A stretch of DNA of 23,142 nt from JAZKFT01 sp043760535 (GTDB lineage Bacteria > Bacteroidota > Bacteroidia > Chitinophagales > Chitinophagaceae), in assembly GCA_043760535.1 (NCBI GenBank), contig JAYUOV010000333.1, positions 1-23,142 on the forward strand, written 5' to 3'. Made by a program: the position numbers and the translations under genes. The first letter of the stretch is position 1. Each line of letters begins with the position of its first letter. Below the pieces are notes generated by a model. That model worked only from the letters and a program-made list of their open reading frames with translations. It did no database searches and was not told where the DNA came from. Below, piece by piece: positions 16,801 through 23,142 of this stretch.

Positions 16801-17198
16801 AAATACACCACCATTTTATTGTTCACCAATCTTGTTTGGCCGCCTACATCTTGCACATCATTGCCAAGCCCTACATTGGTAGCTTGTACATCGTCGTAGC
16901 TATTGTATAATATAATATTGCAGCGGCGCTGAAGGCTTATTTCTGTAAAAGCTTCCATAGCTGGCAGCTCTTCTTCGGCCACCTGCAGCACATACTTGGC
17001 CAGCTCCAGCCCATTTTGGGTAAAGTGTACATTAAAATTTTCGGTTTGGTAAAACCGCCAATTAAACTTGTGGTACTGAATGCGGTTTTTGCCAAATCTT
17101 ACAGCACTTACCTGTGCCGATGCTGTATTAATTATTGCAGTTTGTAACATTACTATTGCAAAAAGTAAAATTGGTTTTATTAATTTCTTCGTGTTCAT
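13836..17198 (-). CDS. Large secreted protein: degenerate peptidase, PD40 propeller, C-terminal barrel
   Basis: 1120 residues. A signal peptide (1-29, ending ASA-Q) sends it across the inner membrane. Residues 35-290 resemble a gluzincin-type peptidase (peptidase_MA) domain: CNIILYNSYDDVQATN, REGIAKLLF at the place of HExxH, and LPKWLTDGYVSY in place of LPxWLaEGlAeY. Two zinc His are replaced (Arg145, Ala149) and the Glu is Asp180, so it is probably not a peptidase. Residues 320-600 form WD40-like/PD40 propeller repeats (SRLAYVYWENDKVWLQVYD, NTLVFSAVKNGHTDLFVYK, YGVIFSSNRP, HFTFVSDESGIGNRY). From about 720 onward, long alternating strands and a terminal SLGLDF indicate a BamA/D15-like outer-membrane barrel. 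Proteins of this composition recur in Bacteroidota, with no role I can name. It has no same-strand partner. Confidence 0.8.
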   Translation of the reverse strand: MNTKKLIKPILLFAIVMLQTAIINTASAQVSAVRFGKNRIQYHKFNWRFYQTENFNVHFTQNGLELAKYVLQVAEEELPAMEAFTEISLQRRCNIILYNSYDDVQATNVGLGNDVQDVGGQTRLVNNKMVVYFNGNHENLKRQIREGIAKLLFDTRLFGDNIGEFAGNAALLDLPKWLTDGYVSYAAENWGQRMDDELRSALLSGRYSNFYQFAFEREDIAGHAFWHYLATKYKKENVTYFMYLAILYKNLNSASQRICKKKFKDVLKDFMTFESDQYYKDLKGRRVYPKGTIAVTEEVDKNRDYFRFTPNPNKKLYTWAVAEYNKGRYNVVLVENYVNRKILLGNGVRVYKHQKNPNYPIMAWDGKGSRLAYVYWENDKVWLQVYDIVNRTNRVKQDLTPFFEQVQDMQYMLDANTLVFSAVKNGHTDLFVYKIDKQTVDQLTDDVWDDVDGAFVSFPNKYGVIFSSNRPTADAKGGDTSIPSKNKYNVFLVDVQKKGGFRQITQLTKLNFGNARYPSQYNMNHFTFVSDESGIGNRYAGYFTTKAEGLDTLIIIGDEVLRNPPLAEIDSTLKVWGRSEPDSIGYIAVTSDSSYTFPLTNYQSSISETRTGGEIGQVSEVTRQGDFKFLYRLKIDSLALRNRNVTARPTPFVKALIAEKKASEGKETLYQKGDTSIQKDGFFQTEFENEKPNSGTIGSSLAYKSETQLDKAKLYKYRVKYSIDQVLAGVSNTILTGKYQPYAGGSGPVQLNNGNNLNFGFNATISDVMEDYRFSGGIQPGINFRDNQYYMAFENFSKRIDWGATYYHSASNNYAISLNGIPTYSARLLTNIYQANVAYPLDIVRSVRVSAAYRSDKFVPLASDRLSLNIPEQTSKFILTKAEYVYDNTINPSQNIWHGLRYKAFFEAIAEVTKESGQKRQYTFNFGFDARHYYPIYRNLIWAVRAAADVSWGNQKIVYYLGGADGWLNPKFNDANTPAADQSYIYQTLAVNLRGFKQNVANGNNAFVINSEVRLPVIPTLVNRPINNAFLRNFQLVQFFDLGTAWNGKYNKLARPTAIFQQVPVTIKQKAGGIGPFAGGYGFGARSTLLGYFVKMDAAWEMNVFFKGKPSWYFSLGLDF

Positions 17199-17527
17199 AT
17201 AAATACGCTCAGTTTTATCGTCATCCGGTTATTACAGTGGCTGCAAATTCGTTTTTAATTCTAAGAAATAGGGCATTTAAAATTAGGCGTTTCTTGTTAA
17301 AACAAACAAGGTTCAGTAAACAAGGTTTAAGATACAAGTTTCAAGGTTCTAGATTCAAGCCGCCTGTGTTTTGTAACTGTTGCTGTAGCATTTTGAAAAA
17401 TGAAATGGTTTGTTACTTTCTTACATAGATATTTGGCCATTGAAATTTTACTAAAATCACTAGATTTTTTTACCCAACCTTTACTCCTAAAAAGCCTATA
17501 ACTTAACCCTTGAATCTTAAAAAAATT
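17199..17527. other. 329-bp divergent intergenic region
   Basis: Lies between the divergently transcribed large secreted protein and the MBL hydrolase. Positions 17308-17358 hold degenerate repeats of CAAGGTT/CAAGTTT type. The rest is AT-rich and must contain both promoters. I found no exact TAnnTTTG box; the nearest is GATATTTG near 17428. Confidence 0.5.
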
Positions 17528-18166
17528 ATGCTCCATATTAAACAGTTTACTTTTAGCCCAATACAAGAAAATACCTATCTGCTATGGAACGATAATAATG
17601 ATGCCGTTATTATCGACCCAGGCTGTTATGATAGCCACGAGGAGGAAGAACTGAAAAATTTTATAGATAGCAATGGCCTGCAACCAAAATTGCTGCTGAA
17701 TACACATTGCCATCTCGACCATGTATTTGGCGAAAAATATGTATCAGCAACCTGGAACCTTGTGCCGCATATACACCCCAAAGAACAGCAAATGATGCGG
17801 CTGGCCGAAGCAAGTGGAGTTATGTATAATATGCCTTTTAAAAGTTATTCAGGTGCATTCAATTTTTTGCAGGAAGGCGACATTATAAAGCTGGGTAGTG
17901 ATGAACTGAAAGTACTATTTGCTCCCGGTCATTCTCTCGGCCATGTATGTTTTTATAGCGAAAGCCAGGGCTTTGTAATTGGTGGCGACGTGCTTTTTAG
18001 CGGCAGCATTGGCCGTACAGATTTGCCTTTGGGTAATTACGAAACGCTGATTACCAGCATCCAAACCCAACTGCTAACCCTGCCCAATGCTACCAAAGTG
18101 TATAGCGGCCATGGGCCAATGACTACGATTGGTAAAGAACGGATCAGTAATCCATTTTTAGTATAA
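17528..18166 (+). CDS. Metallo-beta-lactamase-fold hydrolase (glyoxalase II-like)
   Basis: 212 residues from ATG 17528, after TTAAAAAAATT; the Met six codons earlier has no better leader. The fold is complete. It starts FSPIQENTYLLW with AVIIDPG, then the zinc motif THCHLDH (59-65), the third His in APGHSLGH, the bridging Asp in GGDVLFSGSIGRTDLP, and the last His in YSGHGPMTTIGKER. This order is that of the small YcbL-like MBL hydrolases, which cleave thioesters such as S-lactoylglutathione. The C-terminal substrate domain of classical GloB is absent. The true substrate cannot be read and a general thioesterase is possible. Single gene, ending at the bidirectional terminator. Confidence 0.88.
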   Translation: MLHIKQFTFSPIQENTYLLWNDNNDAVIIDPGCYDSHEEEELKNFIDSNGLQPKLLLNTHCHLDHVFGEKYVSATWNLVPHIHPKEQQMMRLAEASGVMYNMPFKSYSGAFNFLQEGDIIKLGSDELKVLFAPGHSLGHVCFYSESQGFVIGGDVLFSGSIGRTDLPLGNYETLITSIQTQLLTLPNATKVYSGHGPMTTIGKERISNPFLV

Positions 18167-18195
18167 TGTGTTTGTTTTAGTAGTATATTCTAATT

Positions 18196-18227
18196 AAAAA
18201 ATGCAGCCCTAAAAGGCTGCATTTTTT
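18196..18227. terminator. Bidirectional terminator
   Basis: AAAAAATGCAGCC, loop CTAAAA, GGCTGCATTTTTT: a symmetric hairpin with an A tract on one side and a T tract on the other, so it works on both strands. It ends the MBL gene (30 bp after its stop) and the converging Cys-rich gene (20 bp after its stop). Confidence 0.9.
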
Positions 18228-18246
18228 ATACCAATATCGGTTTTTG

Positions 18247-18420
18247 TTAAGCGGCTGTTTTAACGGTTGTTGTTTTAGGTGTTTTTGCCTTTTTGTCTTT
18301 ACAGCAACTTTCTTTTTTTTCTTTACAGCAGTCTTTAGAACCACATTTTTTTCCTTTGCCAGCAAATGCGGCACCACTAATTAGCAGAGCCGCAGTAGCA
18401 AAAACGAGAAATTTTTTCAT
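18247..18420 (-). CDS. Small secreted Cys/Lys-rich protein
   Basis: 57 residues starting MKKFLVFATAALLISGAAFA, a textbook Sec signal peptide cleaved after AFA. The mature peptide of 37 residues has five Cys (CG..DCC and, after six residues, CC) and about one third Lys, ending in a Lys/Thr/Pro tail with TTTVKTAA. It lies directly before the bidirectional terminator and has an A/T-rich leader (AAAAAATAATAATC), so it reads as a genuine short gene. The paired Cys may bind a metal or form disulfides in the periplasm. I do not recognise a family. The overlapping 66-codon frame at 18177-18377 has no signal peptide and runs through the terminator, so it is the shadow. Confidence 0.8.
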   Translation of the reverse strand: MKKFLVFATAALLISGAAFAGKGKKCGSKDCCKEKKESCCKDKKAKTPKTTTVKTAA

Positions 18421-18514
18421 GATTATTATTTTTTAAAATGATTATTAAAAAAAATTAGCGTCTTATTCTGTAAATATAGGATTGAGTTTGTTAAAAAAAT
18501 AGATAAATAACTTT

Positions 18515-19171
18515 TTACAAATCTGCCAAAACCGTTACCCCGCCTTGTACCACCTGATTTAGCTGAACATGTATTTTACTGCCCACTGGCAATAATACAT
18601 CTACCCGGCTACCGAATTTTATAAAACCCATTTCATCGCCTTGCTTTACTACCATGCCAGCTTTTAAATAATTTACAATCCGCTTGGCTAGGGCTCCGGC
18701 TATTTGTTTTACCAAAATTTCTTTACCATTTACCTTATATACTGCACTATGCCTCTCGTTTTCGGTAGATGATTTTGGATTCCAGGCTACCAGAAATTTT
18801 CCATTGTGGTATTGGCTATACACCACATCGCCGCTAACAGCATTTCGGTTAAGGTGTACATTTAAAGGGCTCATAAAAATGCTTACCTGTATGCGGCGGT
18901 CTTTAAAATATTCCACATCTGTTATCTCTTCCATTACCACTACTTTACCATCGGCGGGGCAAATAATTTTGCCGCCATCTACCGTAAGTTGCCTATTGGG
19001 TACCCTAAAAAAGTACACCACTATAAACCAAACTACAAAAGTAGCCAGAAACATAAGAGCTGCAATAACCGGATACGATTCACTGAAAAACCAGATAGAT
19101 GCAACATTAATTAAACCCACCACCAAAGTGGCAATAGCGATAGATGCGTAACCTTCTTTATGAATTGTCAT
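18515..19171 (-). CDS. psd: Phosphatidylserine decarboxylase, short type
   Basis: Decarboxylates phosphatidylserine to phosphatidylethanolamine at the inner membrane. 218 residues from the Met at 19171 (MTIHKEGYASIAIA); the 32-residue upstream extension is Ser/Thr/His-rich, runs into a repeat region and is rejected as a start. Two membrane segments (about 10-29 and 35-55) precede CPADGKV with Asp74, SIFMSPLNVHLNRN with His106, and FIKFGSRVDV, where cleavage at Gly187-Ser188 would generate the pyruvoyl cofactor. The FGS site and the length fit the short PSD-related class common in Bacteroidota rather than the longer E. coli enzyme with LGST. It lies 153 bp downstream of cdsA on the same strand. 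Confidence 0.93.
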   Translation of the reverse strand: MTIHKEGYASIAIATLVVGLINVASIWFFSESYPVIAALMFLATFVVWFIVVYFFRVPNRQLTVDGGKIICPADGKVVVMEEITDVEYFKDRRIQVSIFMSPLNVHLNRNAVSGDVVYSQYHNGKFLVAWNPKSSTENERHSAVYKVNGKEILVKQIAGALAKRIVNYLKAGMVVKQGDEMGFIKFGSRVDVLLPVGSKIHVQLNQVVQGGVTVLADL

Positions 19172-19324
19172 AACGTGAAAAAGTGAATGAAGAAAACGTG
19201 AATAGTGAGTGGTAAGTGAAGAAAACTTTATTAACGAGCCATGAGTGGATGGCAAATATAATTGCAAGTAGGTTGTTAAACGGCAATGCGAAACAAATAC
19301 TGGTTATAAAACCTTACAATTAAA

Positions 19325-20197
19325 CTATTGTACTACAACTTGAATATAAATCCAGACCAAAGGTGTTGCTAGAAGCAACGAATCAAACCTGTCCATAAAT
19401 CCGCCATGGCCCGGCATCATAGTGCCGCTGTCTTTTACATTAGCCATGCGTTTTATTTTGCTTTCTAGTAAATCGCCGGCTGTGCCAAAAATGGCCGCTA
19501 TTAAAGGAATGGCTATGGAAATATGCCAACTGTAACTGTACAAAAAATGTGCTGCCAAACCCATTACCACCACACAAAGTATGGCGCCGCCAATAGTGCC
19601 CTCCCAGGTTTTTTTGGGTGAAATTTTAGAGAATGGCGTTTTGCCAATAAATGACCCTACAATATAGGCCATGGTGTCGTTTATCCAGATGGAAGCAATG
19701 AGAATGATGGGCAATATTTTACCAATATCTGCAAATAGAACAGCACCTTTAAAAACCATGCCTTCTTGCCGCAAACCCATCATCATACCCCAGCATACAG
19801 AAATATACAGCCAGCCCAAAGCAACTACACCAAAGGCTTTAAGGCTAAATTTTTGGTTTTGAAAAATGCCCAGCACTAATAAAATAAAACCAGCAACCGT
19901 AAATGGCAGGCAAAGATTTTCTTTTAGTCCAAAGCCATTAATTGCAAATGCTTCACCACAAAAAAAAAGCATTATGCCAAAGCCGCTAAACATAAAACCA
20001 AACCTGATAAACCGATTGATAACAACGCCGTGAATTTTTTCAACAAGGTTTATATACTCCCACCAGCACCCAAAATGGATAATGGTAAAAAGTGCCAAAA
20101 AGCTCCAGTGGTTCCAAAGTAAACCTGCCAGCATAATAATTACGAAAACCACTGCACTGATAGCCCTTGTTCTGAATACTTCTTTGTTTAAAGCCAT
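19325..20197 (-). CDS. cdsA: Phosphatidate cytidylyltransferase
   Basis: Makes CDP-diacylglycerol from phosphatidic acid and CTP in the inner membrane, the branch point for phospholipids. 290 residues with about seven to eight hydrophobic segments. The C-terminal signature is intact: SKIKRMANVKDSGTMMPGHGGFMDRFDS, matching the CdsA pattern S.xKR....KD.G.xxPGHGG.xDR. SPKKTWEGTIGG, a conserved loop with the Lys-Thr-Trp-Glu core, lies about 50 residues earlier. The start MALNKEVFRTRAISAVVF gives a short cytoplasmic N-terminus before the first helix. It lies upstream of psd on the same strand, and the two provide the first and last steps of phosphatidylethanolamine synthesis; pssA is not here. Confidence 0.95.
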   Translation of the reverse strand: MALNKEVFRTRAISAVVFVIIMLAGLLWNHWSFLALFTIIHFGCWWEYINLVEKIHGVVINRFIRFGFMFSGFGIMLFFCGEAFAINGFGLKENLCLPFTVAGFILLVLGIFQNQKFSLKAFGVVALGWLYISVCWGMMMGLRQEGMVFKGAVLFADIGKILPIILIASIWINDTMAYIVGSFIGKTPFSKISPKKTWEGTIGGAILCVVVMGLAAHFLYSYSWHISIAIPLIAAIFGTAGDLLESKIKRMANVKDSGTMMPGHGGFMDRFDSLLLATPLVWIYIQVVVQ

Positions 20198-20209
20198 ATT
20201 GTAAAAGTT

Positions 20210-20365
20210 TGCAGTTAGTCAGTTGGCAGTTGGCAATGAGTTGCGGTATTTGCCTACTATCCATCAGATTTATCTGGTAAAATGGGTTTATTTGTTTTCT
20301 CTTTATTTAGAAGATAATTCTCTTTTAAAAATATGCTTACCAACTGCCAATTGCATAACTGCCAC
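20210..20365. repeat. Degenerate heptamer repeats (AACTGCC-type) in inverted orientation
   Basis: The left part (20210-20238), read on the minus strand, is a run of CAACTGC/CAACTGA/CTAACTG units. The right part (20338-20365), on the plus strand, reads ACCAACTGCCAATTGCATAACTGCCAC. The two runs are inverted with about 100 bp of AT-rich sequence between them and fill the gap before cdsA. Confidence 0.5.
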
Positions 20366-20569
20366 CTAATTCTTCAAGGTCTCATTCATCACCGCCATTG
20401 CTATTTCTTTTAAATGTATTGGCACATACAGTTCTATTTCGCCAATGCTGATATACATACGATCTTGCCTGTTCAAAATTTTTACCGGAATCTGATTTTC
20501 TTCCAGCTTGCCTTCTATAATGGCAGCTTGTGTATAAAGCGATGTGGTGTAAAGTAAATGCCAGTTCAT
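20366..20569 (-). CDS. DUF2007-type small protein
   Basis: 67 residues from the Met at 20569 (MNWHLLYTTSLYTQAAIIEG). The frame is open further upstream to 20683, overlapping the CPBP gene, but the family begins at about this Met. The fold is visible: a first strand, then a helix TQAAIIEGKLEENQIPVKIL, a second strand, the loop NRQDRMYISIGEIELYVPI, and a C-terminal helix KEIAMAVMNETL. This is the ferredoxin-like pattern of DUF2007 ('putative signal transducing protein'), usually next to membrane genes. It starts 46 bp after the CPBP protease gene on the same strand and is probably co-transcribed. Its function is not known. Confidence 0.7.
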   Translation of the reverse strand: MNWHLLYTTSLYTQAAIIEGKLEENQIPVKILNRQDRMYISIGEIELYVPIHLKEIAMAVMNETLKN

Positions 20570-20615
20570 GTTTTTAAGGGATAGCGACTTTAGTACTAAG
20601 CCAAACCGTTTTTTG

Positions 20616-21578
20616 TTAAACCATTTTTTTTCTTTCATCAAACGGATTATTCCTGTCGAAATAATCGGTGTCGCCTTCATCAAATACAGGTTTGGGACTG
20701 CTTTTAACCATCCAAAATAACAACAGAACTACCAAAACAAGCCCCACTACACCAAACGCCCAGTGTAAATTTTCTTCGGAAGCCATATTAACAGGTTTGC
20801 CTTGCCTTGCCATAATAAACATGGTGGTTACAACAATGCCGTTATTAAGAAAATGAGCCAAAATGCTGAGCCAAATGTTTTTAGTCTGAAAAAAAATAAT
20901 GCCCAACACCACTCCTAGTGAAACCCTTGCTAAAAAACCATACCAACTGAAGTGTATAGCACTAAACAAAACGCTTGTTATTAGTATTGCAGCCCATGGA
21001 GATTTTAGCCAACGTGTAAGCATATTCTGCAGGCTGCCTCTAAAAAGAACTTCCTCTGTAATAGCAGGTAGCACGGCTATAATAATAAGCGAAATAAAAT
21101 ATTGTCCCCAAGTTTTTAGTTGTACCATAGCCATCACCAAATCGTTGTACTTTTTTTCCATAGCATCAAATTTTGCCCTTCTTACAGCAGATAGCGGAAT
21201 GGCCTTATTCAGCTCTCCCAAAAGGCTAATTAGTGGCATGGTACACACCACAATCAGCAGCACAATCAGCAACAGTTTTGGGTTTATTTTTTCTTTAAAC
21301 CCAAGAAAAAACCAGCTGTTTCTAAAACAAATCCATGCAAATACTACCGCTGGTAAAAAAAAGGCAAATACTGCCGATATGGCCTGCATAACTAATGCAG
21401 CATTTGCATTTTCAGGCTTCAGCATATCATTTTCCATATTTAATATGCTGCCATTGGTCATTACATTCCAAACAGGAATGCTTACAATGCTGGCCAAAAT
21501 AAGTCCGCCACCTGCCAAACCTAGTAAAATGGCCAACTGGCTCCATCCGTTAAAGCCTTTGCTATATGCTTTTTGCAT
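20616..21578 (-). CDS. CPBP family intramembrane metalloprotease
   Basis: 320 residues with about eight hydrophobic segments. The family motifs are present in order: EEVLFRG (Glu175, Glu176, Arg180), FSAIH (Phe205, His209) and HFLNN (His242, Asn246). These form the metal-binding active site of the CAAX prenyl protease/bacteriocin-processing (CPBP) group. In bacteria, members are linked to bacteriocin self-immunity or to processing of membrane proteins; the target here is unknown. The C-terminus is a charged cytoplasmic tail (DEGDTDYFDRNNPFDERKK). First gene of an apparent four-gene membrane cluster with the DUF2007 protein, cdsA and psd. An A/T palindrome touches its start. Confidence 0.92.
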   Translation of the reverse strand: MQKAYSKGFNGWSQLAILLGLAGGGLILASIVSIPVWNVMTNGSILNMENDMLKPENANAALVMQAISAVFAFFLPAVVFAWICFRNSWFFLGFKEKINPKLLLIVLLIVVCTMPLISLLGELNKAIPLSAVRRAKFDAMEKKYNDLVMAMVQLKTWGQYFISLIIIAVLPAITEEVLFRGSLQNMLTRWLKSPWAAILITSVLFSAIHFSWYGFLARVSLGVVLGIIFFQTKNIWLSILAHFLNNGIVVTTMFIMARQGKPVNMASEENLHWAFGVVGLVLVVLLLFWMVKSSPKPVFDEGDTDYFDRNNPFDERKKMV

Positions 21579-22045
21579 TTTTTGTAAATTTATTTACAAG
21601 CTGCAAGATAATCAGCAGCACCCGGAGCGATTATTTTTTTATACAAAAGGTTATTTACCATTTATAGCAAGGCTTTTTAGGCAAAAATTAAAGATTATAA
21701 ATAACACTTATTTTATTGTTTAGATATCATATTCATTGATGAGAAAAAAGAAACAACATCGCCCGTTTATAGAAAATAGCGCTGCTAACCTTTATTCACT
21801 TCATCCACTACATAATAATGATGTGATTATAAAAGACGTAAGCATTTCTTTACTGTGGACTACCCATCTACAAATACTCAAGAAATAATAATAAAAAATG
21901 TGGCAATCTTACCAAAGCATGGTATTTATTGGTTGCAAATAGGCATTCGCCGCCACATCTTACTATTAGTTTAAAAAAATGCTACTTTATAGATAAATAA
22001 AACTTGTATTTTTCCAGCAAAAAATATCCAGAAAATAGAAATTAC
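21579..22045. other. 467-bp divergent intergenic region
   Basis: Lies between the divergently transcribed CPBP protease and VOC protein genes. It includes a 49-codon plus frame at 21739-21888 (MRKKKQHRPFIENSA...) with no leader, signal or recognised family, which I do not call as a gene. A long-range inverted pair ATGTGGC/GCCACAT lies at about 21898 and 21952. The rest is AT-rich. Confidence 0.5.
21582..21599. promoter_or_regulatory. A/T palindrome at the CPBP start codon
   Basis: TTGTAAAT-TT-ATTTACAA, eight-bp arms with a two-bp centre, ends three bp before the start codon. It could be an operator or simply the A-rich leader in an AT-rich region; the second is not excluded. Confidence 0.25.
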
Positions 22046-23101
22046 ATGCAAAGGATAATTAGCGGCATACAGCAGGTAGGAATTGGCGTAACAGATGCCG
22101 ACAAAGCTTTTGATTGGTACAAAAAGGTATTTGGGATGGATGTAGTGGTATTTAACGACGAAGCCACAGCTAACCTAATGACCCGTTACACAGGCGACAA
22201 GGCTCACGACCGCAAAGCTATACTGGCACTGAATATGCGTGGGGGCGGTGGTTTTGAAATATGGCAGTACACCAGCCGTACACCTTCTGCCCCAACCGCA
22301 TTACCTACTATGGGCGATCTTGGTATTTTTATAGTAAAAATGAAATGTGTAAATGTGCATCAGGTGTACGAACACATGCAGCAGCTTCATGTAGAGTTAC
22401 TCACCACTGTTCAGAAACACGTTATTGATGGGTATCATTTCTTTCTAAAAGATCCATTTGGCAATCTATTCGAAGTAATGGAATGTGGCGTTTGCTTTTC
22501 AAAAAAATATGGTATCCGGGGCGGCGTAAGTGGTGTTACAGTTGGTGTAAGCAATATGGAAGATGCCGAGAAATTCTATACTCAGATATTGGGTTACGAC
22601 AAAGTTTTATACAAAGGCAAGGATAAATTTGCCGATTTAAAGGGCCTGCCAGGTGGCGAAGAAACTTGTAACCGTGTAATACTAACACATAGTAATATGC
22701 GCCGTGGTGCTTTTGCCAAGTTATTTGGTAAAACTTACATAGAATTGGTACATGTTCCAGGTAAATCGGTTAGTAAAATTTTCGATAACCGCTATTGGGG
22801 CGACCTTGGCTTTATCCATGTTTGTTTCGATATAAACGGTATGGATTCTCACGAAGAACTTTGCCAAAGCCATGGCCATGCACTTACTGTTAATAGCAAA
22901 GACAGTTTTCCTATGGGCAAGGCAGCAGGTCATTTTGCTTACAACGAAGACCCCGACGGAACCCTGATTGAATATGTGGAAACACATAAAGTACCAGTGG
23001 CAAAAAAAATGGGTTTGTACCTTAACTTAAAAAAACGGGATCCAGCAAAATGTTTACCTAACTGGGTAATAAAATGTTTACGCTTTAGCAGAGTAAAATA
23101 A
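22046..23101 (+). CDS. Two-domain VOC (glyoxalase/dioxygenase superfamily) protein
   Basis: 351 residues from ATG 22046 (MQRIISGIQQVGIGVTD); the Met 14 codons upstream would add a polar stretch with no family match. Two VOC modules are visible. Module one covers about 5-150: QQVGIGVTDADKAFDWYKKVFGMDV, GGFEIWQY, and HFFLKDPFGNLFEVME with a possible metal Glu. Module two covers about 165-320: SGVTVGVSNMEDAEKFYTQILGYDKVLY, IELVHVPGK, DLGFIHVCFDI with a candidate metal His, and DPDGTLIEYVETH with a candidate Glu. The usual first-strand His of module one is Gln. Members bind a divalent metal and act as lyases, isomerases, dioxygenases or resistance proteins; the substrate is unknown. It is transcribed alone, divergent from the CPBP gene, and ends 41 bp before the window edge with no terminator seen. 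Confidence 0.85.
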   Translation: MQRIISGIQQVGIGVTDADKAFDWYKKVFGMDVVVFNDEATANLMTRYTGDKAHDRKAILALNMRGGGGFEIWQYTSRTPSAPTALPTMGDLGIFIVKMKCVNVHQVYEHMQQLHVELLTTVQKHVIDGYHFFLKDPFGNLFEVMECGVCFSKKYGIRGGVSGVTVGVSNMEDAEKFYTQILGYDKVLYKGKDKFADLKGLPGGEETCNRVILTHSNMRRGAFAKLFGKTYIELVHVPGKSVSKIFDNRYWGDLGFIHVCFDINGMDSHEELCQSHGHALTVNSKDSFPMGKAAGHFAYNEDPDGTLIEYVETHKVPVAKKMGLYLNLKKRDPAKCLPNWVIKCLRFSRVK

Positions 23102-23142
23102 TTAATCTAACCTGTTGGCGGAGTTATTTGAAGATTGATTTT

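Noticed and set aside
18177..18377. 66-codon Lys-rich minus frame
   Set aside because: Out of frame with the signal-peptide-bearing small gene and reads through its terminator.
20899..21723. 274-codon plus-strand frame opposite the CPBP protease
   Set aside because: Antisense shadow of a gene with all catalytic motifs intact.
21739..21888. 49-codon plus frame in the CPBP/VOC gap
   Set aside because: No leader, signal peptide or recognisable pattern; length is within chance for AT-rich sequence.

Overview
The window reads as a chromosomal segment of a Bacteroidota bacterium, probably near Chitinophagaceae. This is inferred from several things: a Bacteroidota-type leucyl-tRNA synthetase, A-rich leaders in place of strong Shine-Dalgarno sites, lipoproteins with short lipoboxes, outer-membrane barrels ending in Phe, and modest GC content. 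No tRNA, rRNA or CRISPR array was seen.

Layout. (1) 1-2713 (+): the 3' part of leuS, whose upstream catalytic part lies outside the window. Its CP1 editing region carries an in-frame 627-bp block encoding a DUF559 (Vsr-like endonuclease fold) domain, flanked by inverted GC-rich palindromic repeats. (2) 2799-6687 (-): an AT-richer accessory locus. In transcription order it holds a small HTH protein, a lipoprotein gene with a C10 tract at its 5' end and a second frameshift, an intact small outer-membrane barrel, and a paralogous larger barrel gene split by one in-frame stop. Hairpins separate the members. (3) 6688-10182: a lipid A acyltransferase-like gene and nadB (-), bracketed by near-identical 46-bp repeats in inverted orientation. 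(4) 10183-12980: a TPR-like lipoprotein (+), then a lipoprotein and a DUF2306 membrane protein (-). (5) 12981-13835: a scar with an ISAs1-like transposase remnant and a tiny ORF of unknown nature. (6) 13836-17198 (-): a 1120-residue secreted protein with a degenerate peptidase-like domain, a PD40-type propeller and a C-terminal barrel. (7) 17528-18420: a metallo-beta-lactamase-fold hydrolase (+) converging, across a bidirectional terminator, on a 57-residue secreted Cys/Lys-rich protein (-). (8) 18515-21578 (-): a membrane and phospholipid cluster of CPBP protease, DUF2007 protein, cdsA and psd. (9) 22046-23101 (+): a two-domain VOC protein.

How the genes fit together. CdsA makes CDP-diacylglycerol and Psd makes phosphatidylethanolamine; the phosphatidylserine synthase that links them is not in the window. 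The acyltransferase would act on lipid A, and NadB starts NAD synthesis. The HTH, lipoprotein and barrel locus looks like a surface module that is either phase-variable or decaying. The strongest candidates for something undescribed are the palindrome-flanked DUF559 unit inside an essential synthetase gene and the C10 tract in the lipoprotein gene. Every family assignment rests on motifs read by eye; no search was run.
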